NCBI GenBank assembly: GCA_025617745.1
Contig: CM046859.1
Coordinates: forward strand, 26,277,371-26,341,370
Origin: Heliocidaris erythrogramma
Taxonomy: Eukaryota > Echinodermata > Echinoidea > Camarodonta > Echinometridae
Length of the DNA stretch: 64,000 bases
Direction of reading: 5' to 3'
Numbering within the stretch: position 1 is the first letter of the stretch; each line of letters starts with the position of its first letter. Under the pieces are notes generated by a model. It was not told the origin of the DNA and searched no databases. It saw only the letters and a list, made by a program, of their open reading frames with translations. Position numbers and translations under genes: made by a program. Shown piece after piece: positions 33,190 to 44,590 of this stretch.

Positions 33190-34325
33190 CAGGAGCCTGT
33201 CCCGAAATAGTCACCTCATTTTACATATGAAATTTGACCCCTTAAAGGCCAAGTCCACCCTAATATCAAGTTGATTTGAATAAATAGAGTAAAATTAAAC
33301 AAGCGTAACCGTGAAAATTGCACTGAAATCAGATGTAAAATAAGAAAGTTACGGCATTTTGAAGTTTTGCATTATTTCATGAAACAGTGATATGCATAGC
33401 ATGGGCGGTATGCAAATGAGTGAACCGATGATGTCACACACTCACTTTTCTTTATGTATTTTATTAAATGAAATTTCAAATATTTCAATTTTTATAGATG
33501 TGATAATAAAGAATCCCTTCCTCGTATGAAAATAAGTTACAATAATGATGATTTTACATGTTCCATATGGAGTCAAACCATGTTTTACATAGAAGCAAAA
33601 AAAATGAAACATATGATATTTCATATAATAAAATACATAAGGAAAAGTGAGTGCATGACATCATCGGTTCACTCATTTGCATACCGCCCATGTTATCTGT
33701 TTCATGAAATAATGCAAAACTTCAAAATGCCGTAACTTTCTCATTTTACATGCGATTTCAGTGAAATTTTCACTGTTACGCTTGTTTAATTTTACTCTAT
33801 TTATTCAAATCAACTTGATATTAGGGTGGACTTGGCCTTTAAAGTTACTTAGACCATCCATGTGATTCATAAAAAGCTTGTCAGCTCGAACGAAGCGGCC
33901 GGGTTTGGCCCCCAGAGCCCCCCCCCCCCCCAAAAAAAGGGGGCCCAAAGGTCAGGTCGATTTGTCAGTTTTAATATTTGTAATGTACTCTTCCATCTGA
34001 CAAAATTTAGTCCATGGGCCTTCAGGGGAAAAATATTTCACTAATTTTTAGGGGCGGTCTGACAACCCATCCCATGCACGGAAAATTTTGTTAGTTTTTG
34101 TTTTTGTATTGTATAGTCATACACCTTTCTTCCGACAAAGTTTGATGCATATGTTAGATGGGTTGAAATCGACCCGACTTTTGGGCCCTATAACAAATTA
34201 TATTGGGGGCTCTGGTGGCCAATCCCAGCTGACAAACTTTTTGTGAATGACATGGATGGTCAAAGTTAACTTTAAGGGGTCAATTCTCATATAAATGGGG
34301 TGACTATTTCGGGACAGGCTCCCAG
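33190..34325. mobile_element. Inverted-repeat element GGAGCCTGTCCCGAAATAG, interrupted
   Basis: The outer arms begin GGAGCCTGTCCCGAAATAGT (33192) and its inverse ends near 34322. Arm homology continues through GACCCCTTAAAG and GACCATCCATG to CTTGTCAGCT. The left arm is split at its TTAA by the element 33246-33838. Removing that insert restores the match to the right arm. The outer element's target duplication is not clear. Confidence 0.75.
33246..33838. mobile_element. TTAA-flanked MITE nested in 33190-34325
   Basis: Starts AGGCCAAGTCCACCCT and ends with its inverse. Arms are about 230 bp. The TTAA duplications are at 33242-33245 and 33839-33842. It splits a TTAA of the outer element, giving the order of insertion. 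Confidence 0.87.
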
Positions 34326-34557
34326 ACTGTAAGGTGCAATCCCGATGTTTAGTGTGCCTGTTAATTCACAGAACTGATACTCTACATGTACATACATATC
34401 TTCGTGTTGAACGGCATAGTCCTTTGAAGATTTATACAAGTAGAAGAAGAAGAAGAAGAATACATGAATGTCTCAATGTAAGTAATAGGAATTAAAACAG
34501 GACCGGCAACATATCCAATTTATTTCAGCCTCACGCTTGTCTATTTACATATCTTAA

Positions 34558-35325
34558 AGGGGTAGTCCGGGCCAAAAAATACTTGGTTTTTATAGAAGCA
34601 GAAAAATCAGACCAACAGATCAAAGAAGGTTTGAGGAACATCGACAACTAATAAGAACGTAATGAATCTTTAAGTGGCATGAAAAACAAACTGGGGAAAC
34701 AATGAAAATCACTAGACAAATTGCTCAGTCATGCGTGTGTGATTTCATAGCTACACAACTCACCAACTATTTTGCTTATATTCATAATACAAATTTTTAA
34801 TTTTTTGTCCAACAGTATGATTTCCTCATGACTTGAACCATCTTATATTCAAGATATGTTTTTGCATGTGTACACAATTCAGAGTAAATATTTTTCTGTA
34901 AAAATCACGAAAATATGAATATTTTACAGAATATTCACAAAAATGAGTGATTAAGGAAATGTAATATTTTGAAAACAATATATTTGGAAGTTCATGAAAT
35001 ATTTTGTAAAGGTTTACACATGTACATGCAAAAACATACTACTATAGATGTAACTATAAATGTTCAAGTTATGTGAAAACTCATATTCTTGGACAAAAAT
35101 TGAGAATTTGTATTATGAATACAAACAAAATAATTGGTGAAATGTGTACCAATGACATCACAAACTCATGACTGAGTTGTCAATTTGTCTAGTGATTTTC
35201 GGTGTTTCTCAAGTGTTTCATAACTTTCTTATTAGTTGTCCGATTTTCCTCAAACCTTTTCTTATCTCTAGGCTGACTTTTTTGCTTTTATTAAAACCAA
35301 GTTATTTTGGGACTGGACTTCCCCT
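34558..35325. mobile_element. TTAA-flanked MITE AGGGGTAGTCC
   Basis: Starts AGGGGTAGTCCGGGCC and ends GGACTGGACTTCCCCT. Arms of about 200 bp share ACTTGGTTTT, GGTTTGAGGAA and AATCACTAGACAAATTG. TTAA lies at 34554-34557 and 35326-35329. A fragment of a related right end is at 37208-37272, followed by the same flank. Confidence 0.82.
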
Positions 35326-35655
35326 TTAAATTCATTGGTGCAAATTACAACAATGCAATATCGAAATACACTCGAGTAAAGTGTACACAAACTGAGCAAA
35401 GAAGAAAATACATGTACAGTGTATATTACAAATGCAATTCTCGTCCTATTTCGCCAATGGAACACGACACATAGAATACTGCATGTAGCTCCTATATTGG
35501 TGATACAACAGGCTTACAAATTAAGTTAATGCTATGCCATAATTTGTAATCTTGGTGATAAAACTGAACAATAGTACGGCTATCGACGTCAAGGTGACAT
35601 TACATGTACCAACCAGATGGATGATGTGGGCAGGTAAAAGTGGACTTCCAGTAAC
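35267..35655 (+). repeat. Segment duplicated at 37208-37585
   Basis: From the right end of the TTAA element through TGGTGCAAATTACAACAATG and the TGACATTACATGTACCAACC region. It recurs in the same orientation 1.9 kb downstream, with small indels. The duplicated tract includes both MITE end and flank, so it is a segmental duplication and not two insertions. Confidence 0.75.
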
Positions 35656-35840
35656 ACACTACCAAAGTTCTTTGCACAAAAGGGCAATAAAATTGTGTCA
35701 CAAGAATTGATTTTGATCAGTTTCTCCTCCTGCCAAAAAAACTATTTTGTAAAATATGCCTAGGTAAGCCAAATACTTCAGCTATTTCTCGTCATATTTT
35801 GCATACAAAGGCATTTGAAATTTTGAAGAGCAATCCTTTT

Positions 35841-35982
35841 CAGGGGAGCGTTTCATCAAGCGTTGTGTCAGTGATTTTTACCAACATCTGTTATAAGCTA
35901 CTGAAATCCTTGCATCTGCTTGGCTGAGAGCAAATATGTCAGTAAAAATCACTGACAAAATGCTTGATGAAACGCTCCCCTG
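35841..35982. mobile_element. 142-bp palindromic MITE CAGGGGAGCGTTTCATCAAG
   Basis: The left end CAGGGGAGCGTTTCATCAAG is exactly mirrored by the right end except one base. Further inside, CAGTGATTTTTAC pairs with GTAAAAATCACTG. Target duplication is unclear. Confidence 0.8.
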
Positions 35983-36059
35983 GGCACATTTCGGGTACAT
36001 GTACATGTACATGTACAATACATGTGTGATGTTCTGTTCAAATTGACAAAAGGAAATGA

Positions 36060-36321
36060 CACTATGAACACCATGACAAAGAAAGCGGACAAAATATACA
36101 GCTCCTCATTGTACCCTCCACAATTGTTCTGGTAGACAAAAGAACATCCCTTTATTGCTATTATGTAAAATAAGAAGAACAGGTGAATATGCATGTGACA
36201 CCTGTTCTACATATTTTTACGTTTAGCAATGAAGGGATGTTCTTTTGTTAACCAGTGCAATTGTGATGGGTACAATGAGGAGCAGCATAAATTGTTCGCT
36301 TCTTTGTTCGTCATGTTCATA
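36060..36321. mobile_element. Palindromic element CACTATGAACACCATG, copy 1
   Basis: The two halves (…GAACATCCCTTTATTGC… and …GCAATGAAGGGATGTTC…) are inverted copies around a short centre near 36190. Related to copy 2 at 36414-36685. Confidence 0.75.
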
Positions 36322-36413
36322 CACATGTAGTGTGAGAAAGTTCACAAATTATTTTTGACCCTTCCCAGAACTTTTTAAGAAAGCAAAATGTAATATATTG
36401 GCAGGTGTATTAT

Positions 36414-36685
36414 CACTATGAACATGGCGAACAAAGAAGCGGACAAAATATACAGCTCCTCATTGTACCTTCCACACTTGCTCTGGTAGAAAAAAAAGAA
36501 CATCCCTTCATTGCTATTATGCAAAAATATGTAGAACTAACAGGTGTCACATGAATATTCACCTGTTCTTCTTATTTTACATAATAGCAATGAAGGGATG
36601 TTCTTTTGTCTACCAGAACAATTGTGGAGGGTACAATGAGGAGCTGTATATTTTGTCCGCTTTCTTTGTCATGGTGTTCATAGTG
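36414..36685. mobile_element. Palindromic element CACTATGAACATGG, copy 2
   Basis: 272 bp that folds back over its whole length (GAAGCGGACAAAATATACAGC at one end, its inverse at the other; centre near 36550). Same family as 36060-36321. Confidence 0.75.
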
Positions 36686-36729
36686 TATTATTCTACTACA
36701 TGTACCTCTGTATAAGGGCCACACTTAAT

Positions 36730-36957
36730 AGACCTGTTTACTATTGTATTTCAATTTATGCATGTTTCTCTCCAGAATCCTTAGTTACCAACTATTTAGT
36801 GCACCTGGTATGCGTAATGGCATCTCTATGGATGGAACCATTTTGCATACATTAGTAATTGCTATGTCGGGCAAGCCTCTGGCAAGTTTTTGAGTCGTCA
36901 AGAGCAACTTTTGTCCAGGAAGTATGCATAAAATTAGTAAACAGGTCTATTGTTCAC
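36730..36957. mobile_element. MITE with AATAGACCTGTTTACTA ends
   Basis: AATAGACCTGTTTACTA at the left end and its exact inverse TAGTAAACAGGTCTATT at the right end bound about 228 bp of non-coding DNA. Confidence 0.75.
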
Positions 36958-37207
36958 AGGAGCATTTTTAAAACATAATTTTCAACATGAAACAGGGGAG
37001 ATTTCTGTAGGGTAATCTATCTCCTTCCTTTTTTTGCCACGGCCTTTTCTAGACATTTAAGATTTAAATTACCCCTACTACGGTGTATTTCTTCCCTGCT
37101 CGTTACGACTAATATAAGAAGATATTACAGATTGAACACCACTGGAATGTACATACATGTAATAGACCGCTTCGGTAATGTATGCAAATATTATACATAC
37201 CTTTCCA

Positions 37208-37585
37208 AGAAAGGCCCGACTTTTTTGCTTCTATTAAAACCAATTTATTTTTGGACTGGACTTCCCCTTTAGATTCATACAACATTGGTGCAAATTACAA
37301 CAATGCAATATCGAAATACACTCGAGTAAAGTGTACACAAATTGAGCAAAGAACAAAATACATGTACAGTGTCTATTACAAATGCAATTCTCTTCCTCTT
37401 TTGCCAATGGAATACATCACATAGAATACTGTAGCTCCTATATTGGTGATATCCCATCCACAATAATGTGCAATCTTGGTGATAAAAACTGAACAATAGT
37501 ACGGCTATCGACCTCAAGGTGACATTACATGTACCAACCAGATGGATGATGTGGACAGGTAAGAGTGGACTTCCAATAACACACT
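37208..37585 (+). repeat. Second copy of segment 35267-35655
   Basis: Direct copy containing the last ~65 bp of the TTAA element right end and its flank. Confidence 0.75.
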
Positions 37586-38674
37586 GCCAGAGAGTACAAA
37601 AATGTGTCAATTTTTCTGCTTATAAAAAAATAAACATTAAAATCCTTAAATTGGCAATAGGTCCACATGTCATTCCAAATTACATGTAATGTCACTTTTC
37701 CTGTTTTGTCCATGTAAAGTGTATATTTTTAAAGATAAATGATTTCTGATTTGAATTATTTTGGAAAAAACAAACAAAACCTGTGTCTTTGATCAATTAA
37801 CCCCCCTGAAAATTCTTATCCTGAATGAGTAATCAAATTTATGATTATTTTATACATGAAGTATATCCAGTAAAAAATCAGATACTTCAACTGTCAATAC
37901 CTAACAAACTTAAGTGTAAATTAATTGAAAAATTGCAAAATATTGTAACTAATAGTAATAATAATATGAATACTTATTAGTGGGTTCTTGCATACTTTAC
38001 TGTAAATGTGGAATAATTTGCGGTATGGAAATTTTCACGCATTTCACATTTGCGCGAAAATAAGCACAGCTTCTTTTTTTTTTACGGTGCTCCAGCATCT
38101 ACATGTATAATTCATTGTACATGTTGTAAAACATCTCAATTTTATGAATATATTATATTACAATATTAAGCTACATGTATGGCACACTGTTTTGATTCAC
38201 AGCAATTTATAATTCAATTAATCTCTTGGAGTTGCAGGGTTGGCAACAGTTAAAATGAACATTTAAATTGCTATTTACATATAAATTGGCTTGATTTTTT
38301 TTTTAAATCAACAATCTAAATCACACACAAAGTAATTTTGTTGTTGATTAGGGATCAAGAGTTGGTCTAGCGGTAAAGTCTGTGGGTAGCTCTCTGCATT
38401 CACCTATAAACCGACTCTGATCGGACCTAGGTTTCGAATGTCAATCATGTCTTTCTTTTGGACGTTAAAGGTCTGTACAAGTCTGTCAAAACTCAATTAA
38501 ACGCACACACGTACATTTGTTGATGCGACAACAAATATCAGTTTGATTAAAAAAAAAATTTGGTACCAAATTCATCTAAGTGAGAGTTTTTCTACACTCC
38601 AAATAATGTCTGATATAACAAACCAAAAAAAAAAATCAAATAAATCTGAATTTTTTTTTCTTATATTTTTTCAG
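37586..38674. other. Non-coding DNA; possible weak tRNA-like SINE head
   Basis: At about 38358-38440 GAGTTGGTCTAGCGGTAAA resembles a Pol III A box, and GGTTTCGAATGTC resembles a decayed B box, so a very old tRNA-type SINE is possible. The rest shows nothing specific. Confidence 0.35.
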
Positions 38675-39052
38675 AACTGGAATTATTTAAGGGCTAATTT
38701 GATCAAATTTTGTTCTTCAAATTGGCAACAATAATATTTTCCTTTTAGTGCTACAAATTTCTAATAAGGTGTACTGTCTTTGAAGTCAATATACATGGTT
38801 AAAAAATTTGTGGAAAAGTTGAAAAATTGCCAATTTTGATAAAAAACCCAATGATTTGAACCTCACAATGTGTTGCCAATTGGAGGATTTTAAAGATTAT
38901 CCTGATTTTTAAAATTCCTGTCATCAAACGTAATATGGTCATGCAACGAAAATGGACATGGTTTGTGCAAAGATTTAGCTCTTTCTGCTCGTGCATCTTT
39001 TATATTTTTCAGAGCTCTGAATCAAGCTACGTGGTCAATTGTCTCAAAAGGG
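38675..39052 (-). repeat. Inverted copy of 31855-32230
   Basis: Read on the minus strand it follows 31855-32230 from CAATTGACCACGTAGC-like start to the AATAATTCCAGT end. Confidence 0.7.
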
Positions 39053-39269
39053 TCAGAAGAAAAAAATAATAAATTCCAACCCTGTGGAGATGACATGGGG
39101 GGGGGGGGGGGGGGAAGAAGAAAGAAACAGAATACCAGCATACAGCTACACCTACAAATAGCAAGTAAATTCATGAGCATGCAAATGTATCAATTGCAGT
39201 GTAAAGGCAAAACTGCACAATTTCACAAAGGCAAAACTAAGTCATGAAAGAAGTAAACCGTAATGACAT

Positions 39270-39603
39270 GGCTTGCTACGAACCATCATGTAATCACGTT
39301 CACCTCACTTTCTCAAATTACACAACATATTGTGAATACAAGCCCTGATCTCAAGAAGGGTAGGGTGTAACACTCGTGAAATACCCCGCTCTTATTGGCG
39401 AAGTGTCAGGTCCAGTTTACCAGACACTTTATAAAAAAGTACTGCAAATCTACGAATACTCACGTCTCTAACCCGACACTTCGTCAATAAAGAGGGGGGT
39501 ATTTCACAAACATAATACCCTACCCTTCGTTAATATTCACGAAAGGTCGTGTAATGTGACGACGTGACATGAACTTAATCACACAGTGGTTTGTATCAAG
39601 CCC
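39270..39603. mobile_element. Merlin-like MITE, TSD AATGACAT
   Basis: Starts GGCTTGCTACGAACCA and ends TGGTTTGTATCAAGCC(C). The 8-bp duplication AATGACAT lies at 39262-39269 and 39604-39611. Internal sequence resembles 28185-28511 (AAGGGTAGGGTGTAAC, CTCTTATTGRCRAAGKGTC). Confidence 0.82.
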
Positions 39604-39655
39604 AATGACATCAGACATTACACATGTACATGTATGTGTAGAATAATGTAGTCTT

Positions 39656-40552
39656 TTAGTCATCAATCTCAAAATGTTCAATACCTCGTAAAACTAGATC
39701 CAAACAAGTATCCACATATTCCTCGTGATGTTTAACAAGATGCTCCAAATGATCGGTGTCATCCCAAAAAGCCTCACTAATGTCGCAGCCCTGCTTCCGT
39801 CGCTTGGCAACAATGTCCTGAATGTCCTTGTACCAAGTGATGCAATCCGCTTTGGAATATATGTAGAGCTGTGGGCAGGACATCTTGTCATTGGCGATGG
39901 CCTCCATGTAGGAATTCATGAGGCTGTTGGCTTCCCAGAAGCTCGGGAACACCATGTGCTTGAGCATCAGCCACAGCCAAGAGGGCGCCAACTGAGGTAG
40001 GAGACATACCAGGGCTGCGAATGCCCGTCTGGTGAGAAGTGACAGTAGGCTCGGATTCCTGACATGAAGGTGGGCCTGCACGGAGCGCTGTCCCAGATCA
40101 CACCACAGATCTTCAGAGCTGCGAACACACCAGGATCACGTCCATTCACCAGCTCTGTAAATGCACGGTAGATGTATCCCCCACCATTGCTGAACAAATG
40201 GAAGAAGATGGGGTTTTCCTCCAGGCCCAAATCGAAGAACGCTTCCAAAACTTTCACGGCAATAAAATTCACTCCTCCGAGCTTTCCCTCGAACAAGTAC
40301 TCCCTAGGAAGAACGTATCGGACGGTGACATAGCCCTCCGACTGGTAAATTGCGCTGTACTTGGCAAGGTCTTTATCGTCTGCACTATACCATCCTAAGA
40401 GAAAGACGACTGGTTCTTTGTCAGGACTTCTTCTTTCAGTCAATTCCACATCTCTTGTGGCTGCTTGCTGCTTCTGCTCCTGCACTTCGAACCCTCGGAT
40501 GGGTTGAAAATTTGGTTGGAAAAGTAACATGATATTCAAGTTCGTCATCCAT
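39656..40552 (-). CDS. TMEM53: TMEM53-like (DUF829) alpha/beta-hydrolase, two frame breaks
   Basis: About 290 codons resemble TMEM53 along the whole length. The N-terminus MDDELEYHVTFP (ATG 40550-40552) corresponds to the family's 'ELDYTIEIP' start. It is followed in another frame by PVVFLLGWYSADDKDLAKYS, VLEAFFDLGLEENPIFFHLFSNGGGYIYR (Ser of the FSNGG elbow as nucleophile) and GVIWDSAPC. Then, in a third frame, come RRAFAALV, QLYIYSKADCI (acid) and DDTDHLEH (His), with the stop at 39656. TMEM53 family members sit in the nuclear envelope/ER. Breaks are needed at roughly 40440-40500 (GCA/CAG-rich, slip-prone) and 40040-40070. No introns are visible. Options: assembly errors in a working gene, or an intronless retrocopy that has decayed. 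Domain conservation on both sides favours recent origin of the breaks. Confidence 0.75.
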
Positions 40553-41194
40553 TACTTGAATACACAGGGGACAATCAGACTATGAAAAATTAAATGCTAT
40601 AAGTAGTATAAGTAATAATGATAATGGAAACCTTCAAATGTTGTAAAGTTAGTGGTGGGTCATGATGCTTAACATTCCTCATCTCATGAGGTAAAGGTCC
40701 AACTGTTACTTCAAAGTTCAAAGTTCAATCCTCTTCAGAAATTAGAGACCGAGTCTTCTTGGCCAGGTGACTCCAACTAAGTTAAAAATTCACTAGGGGG
40801 TAGGTCTAACTTGTTAGTCACTGACAGTGACACTGTTTATTCATTGTCTATTGACAATAATTAATATTGTTCACCACAATCAATATGAATAAGGTCACAG
40901 TTGTTGTTGTAGGCCTACTTGTAGATTGGTCAGTTGGTAGCAATCATCTCAGACTCAGACTCAGAGTCAGAGTCTCAGACTAACTAGTAGTACTAGGCCT
41001 ACTAAGTACTAACTTATCATTCTTTCGAAATAAGTGAGTGACGTTGATGTCAGCAACAATGATGTCATTCGGCCATGTTTATCTAGACTACAAATTGGAG
41101 TAGACCTAGGGCTAGGCTACTAGTACATACCACTACAAGTACGACGCTAGGCCAAGTCGTCCCGCGCCGGAGATCGCTAGTCGGAGTCAGGCTC
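40553..41194. other. Upstream region of TMEM53-like gene, non-coding
   Basis: Contains short tandem words (CAGACTCAGACTCAGAGTCAG near 40955) and frequent TAGGCCT motifs. No promoter element could be singled out. Confidence 0.4.
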
Positions 41195-43201
41195 AATCTG
41201 TCAGTATAGAGGAGGGGGCTCAAAACACTACCTTGAGGTAAACCGTTATGCATTTTGTATGTGCTTGATTCTGTATCTGAGATTCTTACTTGAAAAGTAC
41301 GTTCTGTTAGGTATTCACGCAAATAATTGTACATCTTTCCTTGTATACCACAATGAAAGAGTTTAAATAGCAAGCCTTCGACCCACAGGCTATCGTAGAC
41401 CTTTTCAACATCCAAAAAGACTACCAACATATGCTCACAACAATTAATACTCTTTTGAATGTCATTCTCCAAGAGAACAATATTGTCAATGGAACTACGC
41501 CCTTTTCTAAACCCACTCAAGAAATTAGGTAATAAATTATTCTTTTCTATGTACGATTGTAATCTGTCATTGATCATACGCTCAATAATTTTTGCAAAAC
41601 ATGACATGAGAGATATCGGTCTGTAAGAAGTTACATTTTTGGAATCCTTACCAGTTTTAAGAATTGGAACCAATATGGAATGTTTTAGAGGACGTGGAAT
41701 ATTTCCAGTTTCCCATATTTCATTAATAATATGTAACATAGTGTTTTTAGCTCTCTCGGACATATTTCCATAGACAATATATGGAATATTGTCCTTTCCT
41801 GGCACCGTGGTGCGTTTGGAGGTTTTAAAAGCCTGTTTTAGTTCAAACATCGAAAAATGTTCGTTAATCACATGGTCTGTTAAGAAAGGACAAATTTCCG
41901 TTCTTGTCAGGATTGTTTTAAGGGTGCTTCTTTATTTCTCAGTCCCAAGGATTGGACAAATTTACCAAGGGCTTCTGTTTTCTCTTGGGTTGATATAATG
42001 TCATGCCCGTTTTCAACCAATATAGACATATTTTTAGATTCCTTTGTTGATACTCCATTTAAGCGTTTTATGCAAGCCCAAATTTTTGACTCCGGCATAT
42101 ACCTGTCAAGTCTTTTGCAAAAAGCCTGCCAGTATTCCCTTTCCGCTAGACGGAGGACTCGCTGAGCTTCCGCTTTCTTCTTCTTAAACTCATCTATTGC
42201 TTCAAACGTGAATTCTCTTTTCAGTTTGTTACTGAATCTGTTTCATTCTTTTATTTTATTAGAACATTCTTTGTTCCACCATGGAACTGGATTCCTTTCT
42301 ATATTTCTTTTTTTTGGAATCACTTCCCTAATACATATTTTCAAGTAGTTAATAAATGATTCATAAGCTTTATTAACGTCTTCCTCTGTAAGGATTGAAC
42401 TTTCATCCAGGATATCATTGCATTTATCTGCGAATTTGGCCCAATTAAAATTCTTAAAAGAAAATCGTTCCTCATCTATATTTTTCACATTAATATTTTT
42501 ATAAAGTGCGTCTTTCTTTCCTGGTTGAATTTCAATATGTATGGGAAAATGATCACTACCAAAGGAATTATTCAAAACTTTCCATGAAGCCCTACCTGCC
42601 AAGATTGGTGAGGAGATAGTTAAGTCTAAATCTGAAAGTTTACCAGAGTAAGGGTCCATCCTTGTACCTGTTTTATCATTTAAGACAACCAGATTATATT
42701 TGTTTAAAAAGTGTTCCACTGCGTGGCCATTACTGTCCACTTTCTCGCTTCCCCACAATGGATTACGTGCATTAAAGTCCCCTGTGATTATTATCTTATC
42801 TCTTCATTTACAAACTTTAATAATTCTTTTAAAATAAATTCATTTAATTTCTTACATGGATTGTAAAAATTGATTATAGATATTTTTTCGTTACCTACAT
42901 AAACATTAACTTGTTGTAGTTCTAAACTTGGGTTGTCAAAAGGTCCTTCATAATGTACCCCTTGATGTATATAAATGGCACATCCCCCTCTACGCTGTCC
43001 ATCTCTATTTCTTGAGACACAAGTATATTCGGGAATGATAAAAGAACTATGGTCATGAAACCAAGTTTCCTGGATACATAGTAAATCATATTTTTCAATT
43101 TGATTAAGGTGATAAGAAAGCTCTTGGCCGTGCCCTAATAGCCCCTGGGCGTTCCATTGGAGTTTGGAAAAAAGGGCCATTATGGTAAGGTTAGAGGCCA
43201 T
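41195..43201 (-). pseudogene. I/Nimb-like LINE ORF2, 3'-truncated
   Basis: Starts at 43201 or the ATG a few codons on, overlapping the end of ORF1. The APE endonuclease shows LQWNAQGLLGHGQEL, LLCIQETWF, CAIYIHQGVHYEG, then after a frame break TGDFNARNPLWGSEKVDSNG, DLDLTISSP and GSDHFPIHIE (42758-42500). The reverse transcriptase starts with TTVPGKDNIPYIVYGNM, ILVPILKTGKDSKNVTSYRP, SGFRKGRSSIDNIVLLENDI and VVFLDVEKVYDSLW (Val for the usual Ala), and ends at GLPQGSVLSPLL. There the sequence changes at about 41195, before the YADD box. Four frame breaks or stops are seen. Losing the 3' end while keeping the 5' end is the reverse of the usual LINE truncation. Confidence 0.85.
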
Positions 43202-44590
43202 CTTCTTGTATTATTCTACATTTTTGTTGAAATCGTTCAAAAGCTGGCATAACGATGACCTTGGTTGCTTCCGGGGTTTTCCCTGTGAATGACTGGATAA
43301 GTTCAAATATAAATTCCAAAATTTGTTCGTAATTAGCTAAAGAAAGGAAATGAAATTTGGGTCTCTTGTTTGTTACTGCTTTGTTTCTGATTGGTTGGGT
43401 TGGGATATTAGTCGCCTGAGGAAGATCTGGGAGATAACTTGAGGTGGTAGGTTCTGTATTTTGATCAGATGCCATATCGACTTCAGTTTGTTGGGGGTGT
43501 TTTCCTTGAGTAATTTGACTAGGTATTTAACTAGGTATTTGGCTAATATTTTGTATCTTAGATTTTGGGTTGGCTTGTTTTGCTCTAGAATCTTCAATTA
43601 CCGGTTTTTTACTTTGCTGTGTCATCCAAATTTGAGACGCTTCTGCATATGTCATCTTTTGAGTGATTTTAATCTCCTGAACTTGTTTTGCCTTGATTGC
43701 TTGTTCGCAACCTTGAAACGCACCAGAGTGGTCCCCTCCACAATTGGGACATTTAGGTGATTCTTTGTTTGGGCATTCTGCAAAAGTGTGGTGCTCACCG
43801 CATCTAACGCATCTCATTTTTGATTTGCATATGTCGGCCGTGTGCCCATATCGTTGACATTTAAAACATCTCTTGATTTGGGGGACATACAGCTTAACCG
43901 GGAAGATCTGAAACATAGGTGTATATTGTCAGGAAGGTCTTTCCTATTGAATGTCAGTATAACGCTTCGCATAGGTATGTAGGTCGATTGACCTTCACCC
44001 ACTTCCTCTGCCTGGCCAATATTCCTCTTGTCTTTTTTCATGATTCTCCTAACTGCTGTAACATTCTGGAATTTTAGTTCTTGCAGTAACTCTTCTTCTG
44101 TAATTTCAAGAGGGACTCCGTATATGACTCCCTTGATCCCTATCCTACTTTCAGATTGGATCTGTAATATTGCCCTCTTTTGTTTGACATTCGTACATTT
44201 TACCAATAGTCCTGTACTAATAGGCTTTACCAATTCTGCCGGTTGATTGTTACATGCTTCTCTAATAACCTTCGAAATTTTCAGTGGGTTAAGGTTTTTC
44301 AAATTCTTCTTCCTGTCTATGGGTGCTATAAATAACTTATCAGTAGGCCTAGATCTATCCAGTGCTTGTCTAGGAGTACGATAAACAGTGGGGTTATCAG
44401 AGTCTGAACTTGAAGCCGAATCATTTTGACTAAGATTTTCTATCTGATATTCTAAGCTTTCTTGTCTTTTCCTTTTTTCAGGCTGATGGTAAGTGCCTTT
44501 TTTGCGTACGGATTTTTGTTTCACCGCCCACTGATGTTCTTCCCCATCACTTACAGTTGGCTCGGGTTCTGAGGCAGAACCCGGAGCCAT
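43191..44590 (-). pseudogene. I/Nimb-like LINE ORF1 (gag-like, CCHC knuckles)
   Basis: ATG at 44590 (MAPGSASEPEPTVSDG). The first ~230 codons are charged and hold an RRM-like stretch (TGLLVKCTNVKQKRAIL, GVIYGVPLEITEEELL). After a frameshift near 43910 come three zinc knuckles: CFKCQRYGHTADIC, CVRCGEHHTFAEC and CPNCGGDHSGAFQGC, the arrangement of I-group LINE ORF1 proteins. Further frameshifts near 43560 and 43470 precede the final segment ending at 43191, which overlaps the ORF2 start by about 10 bp. It would bind LINE RNA; as it stands it is broken. Confidence 0.85.
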
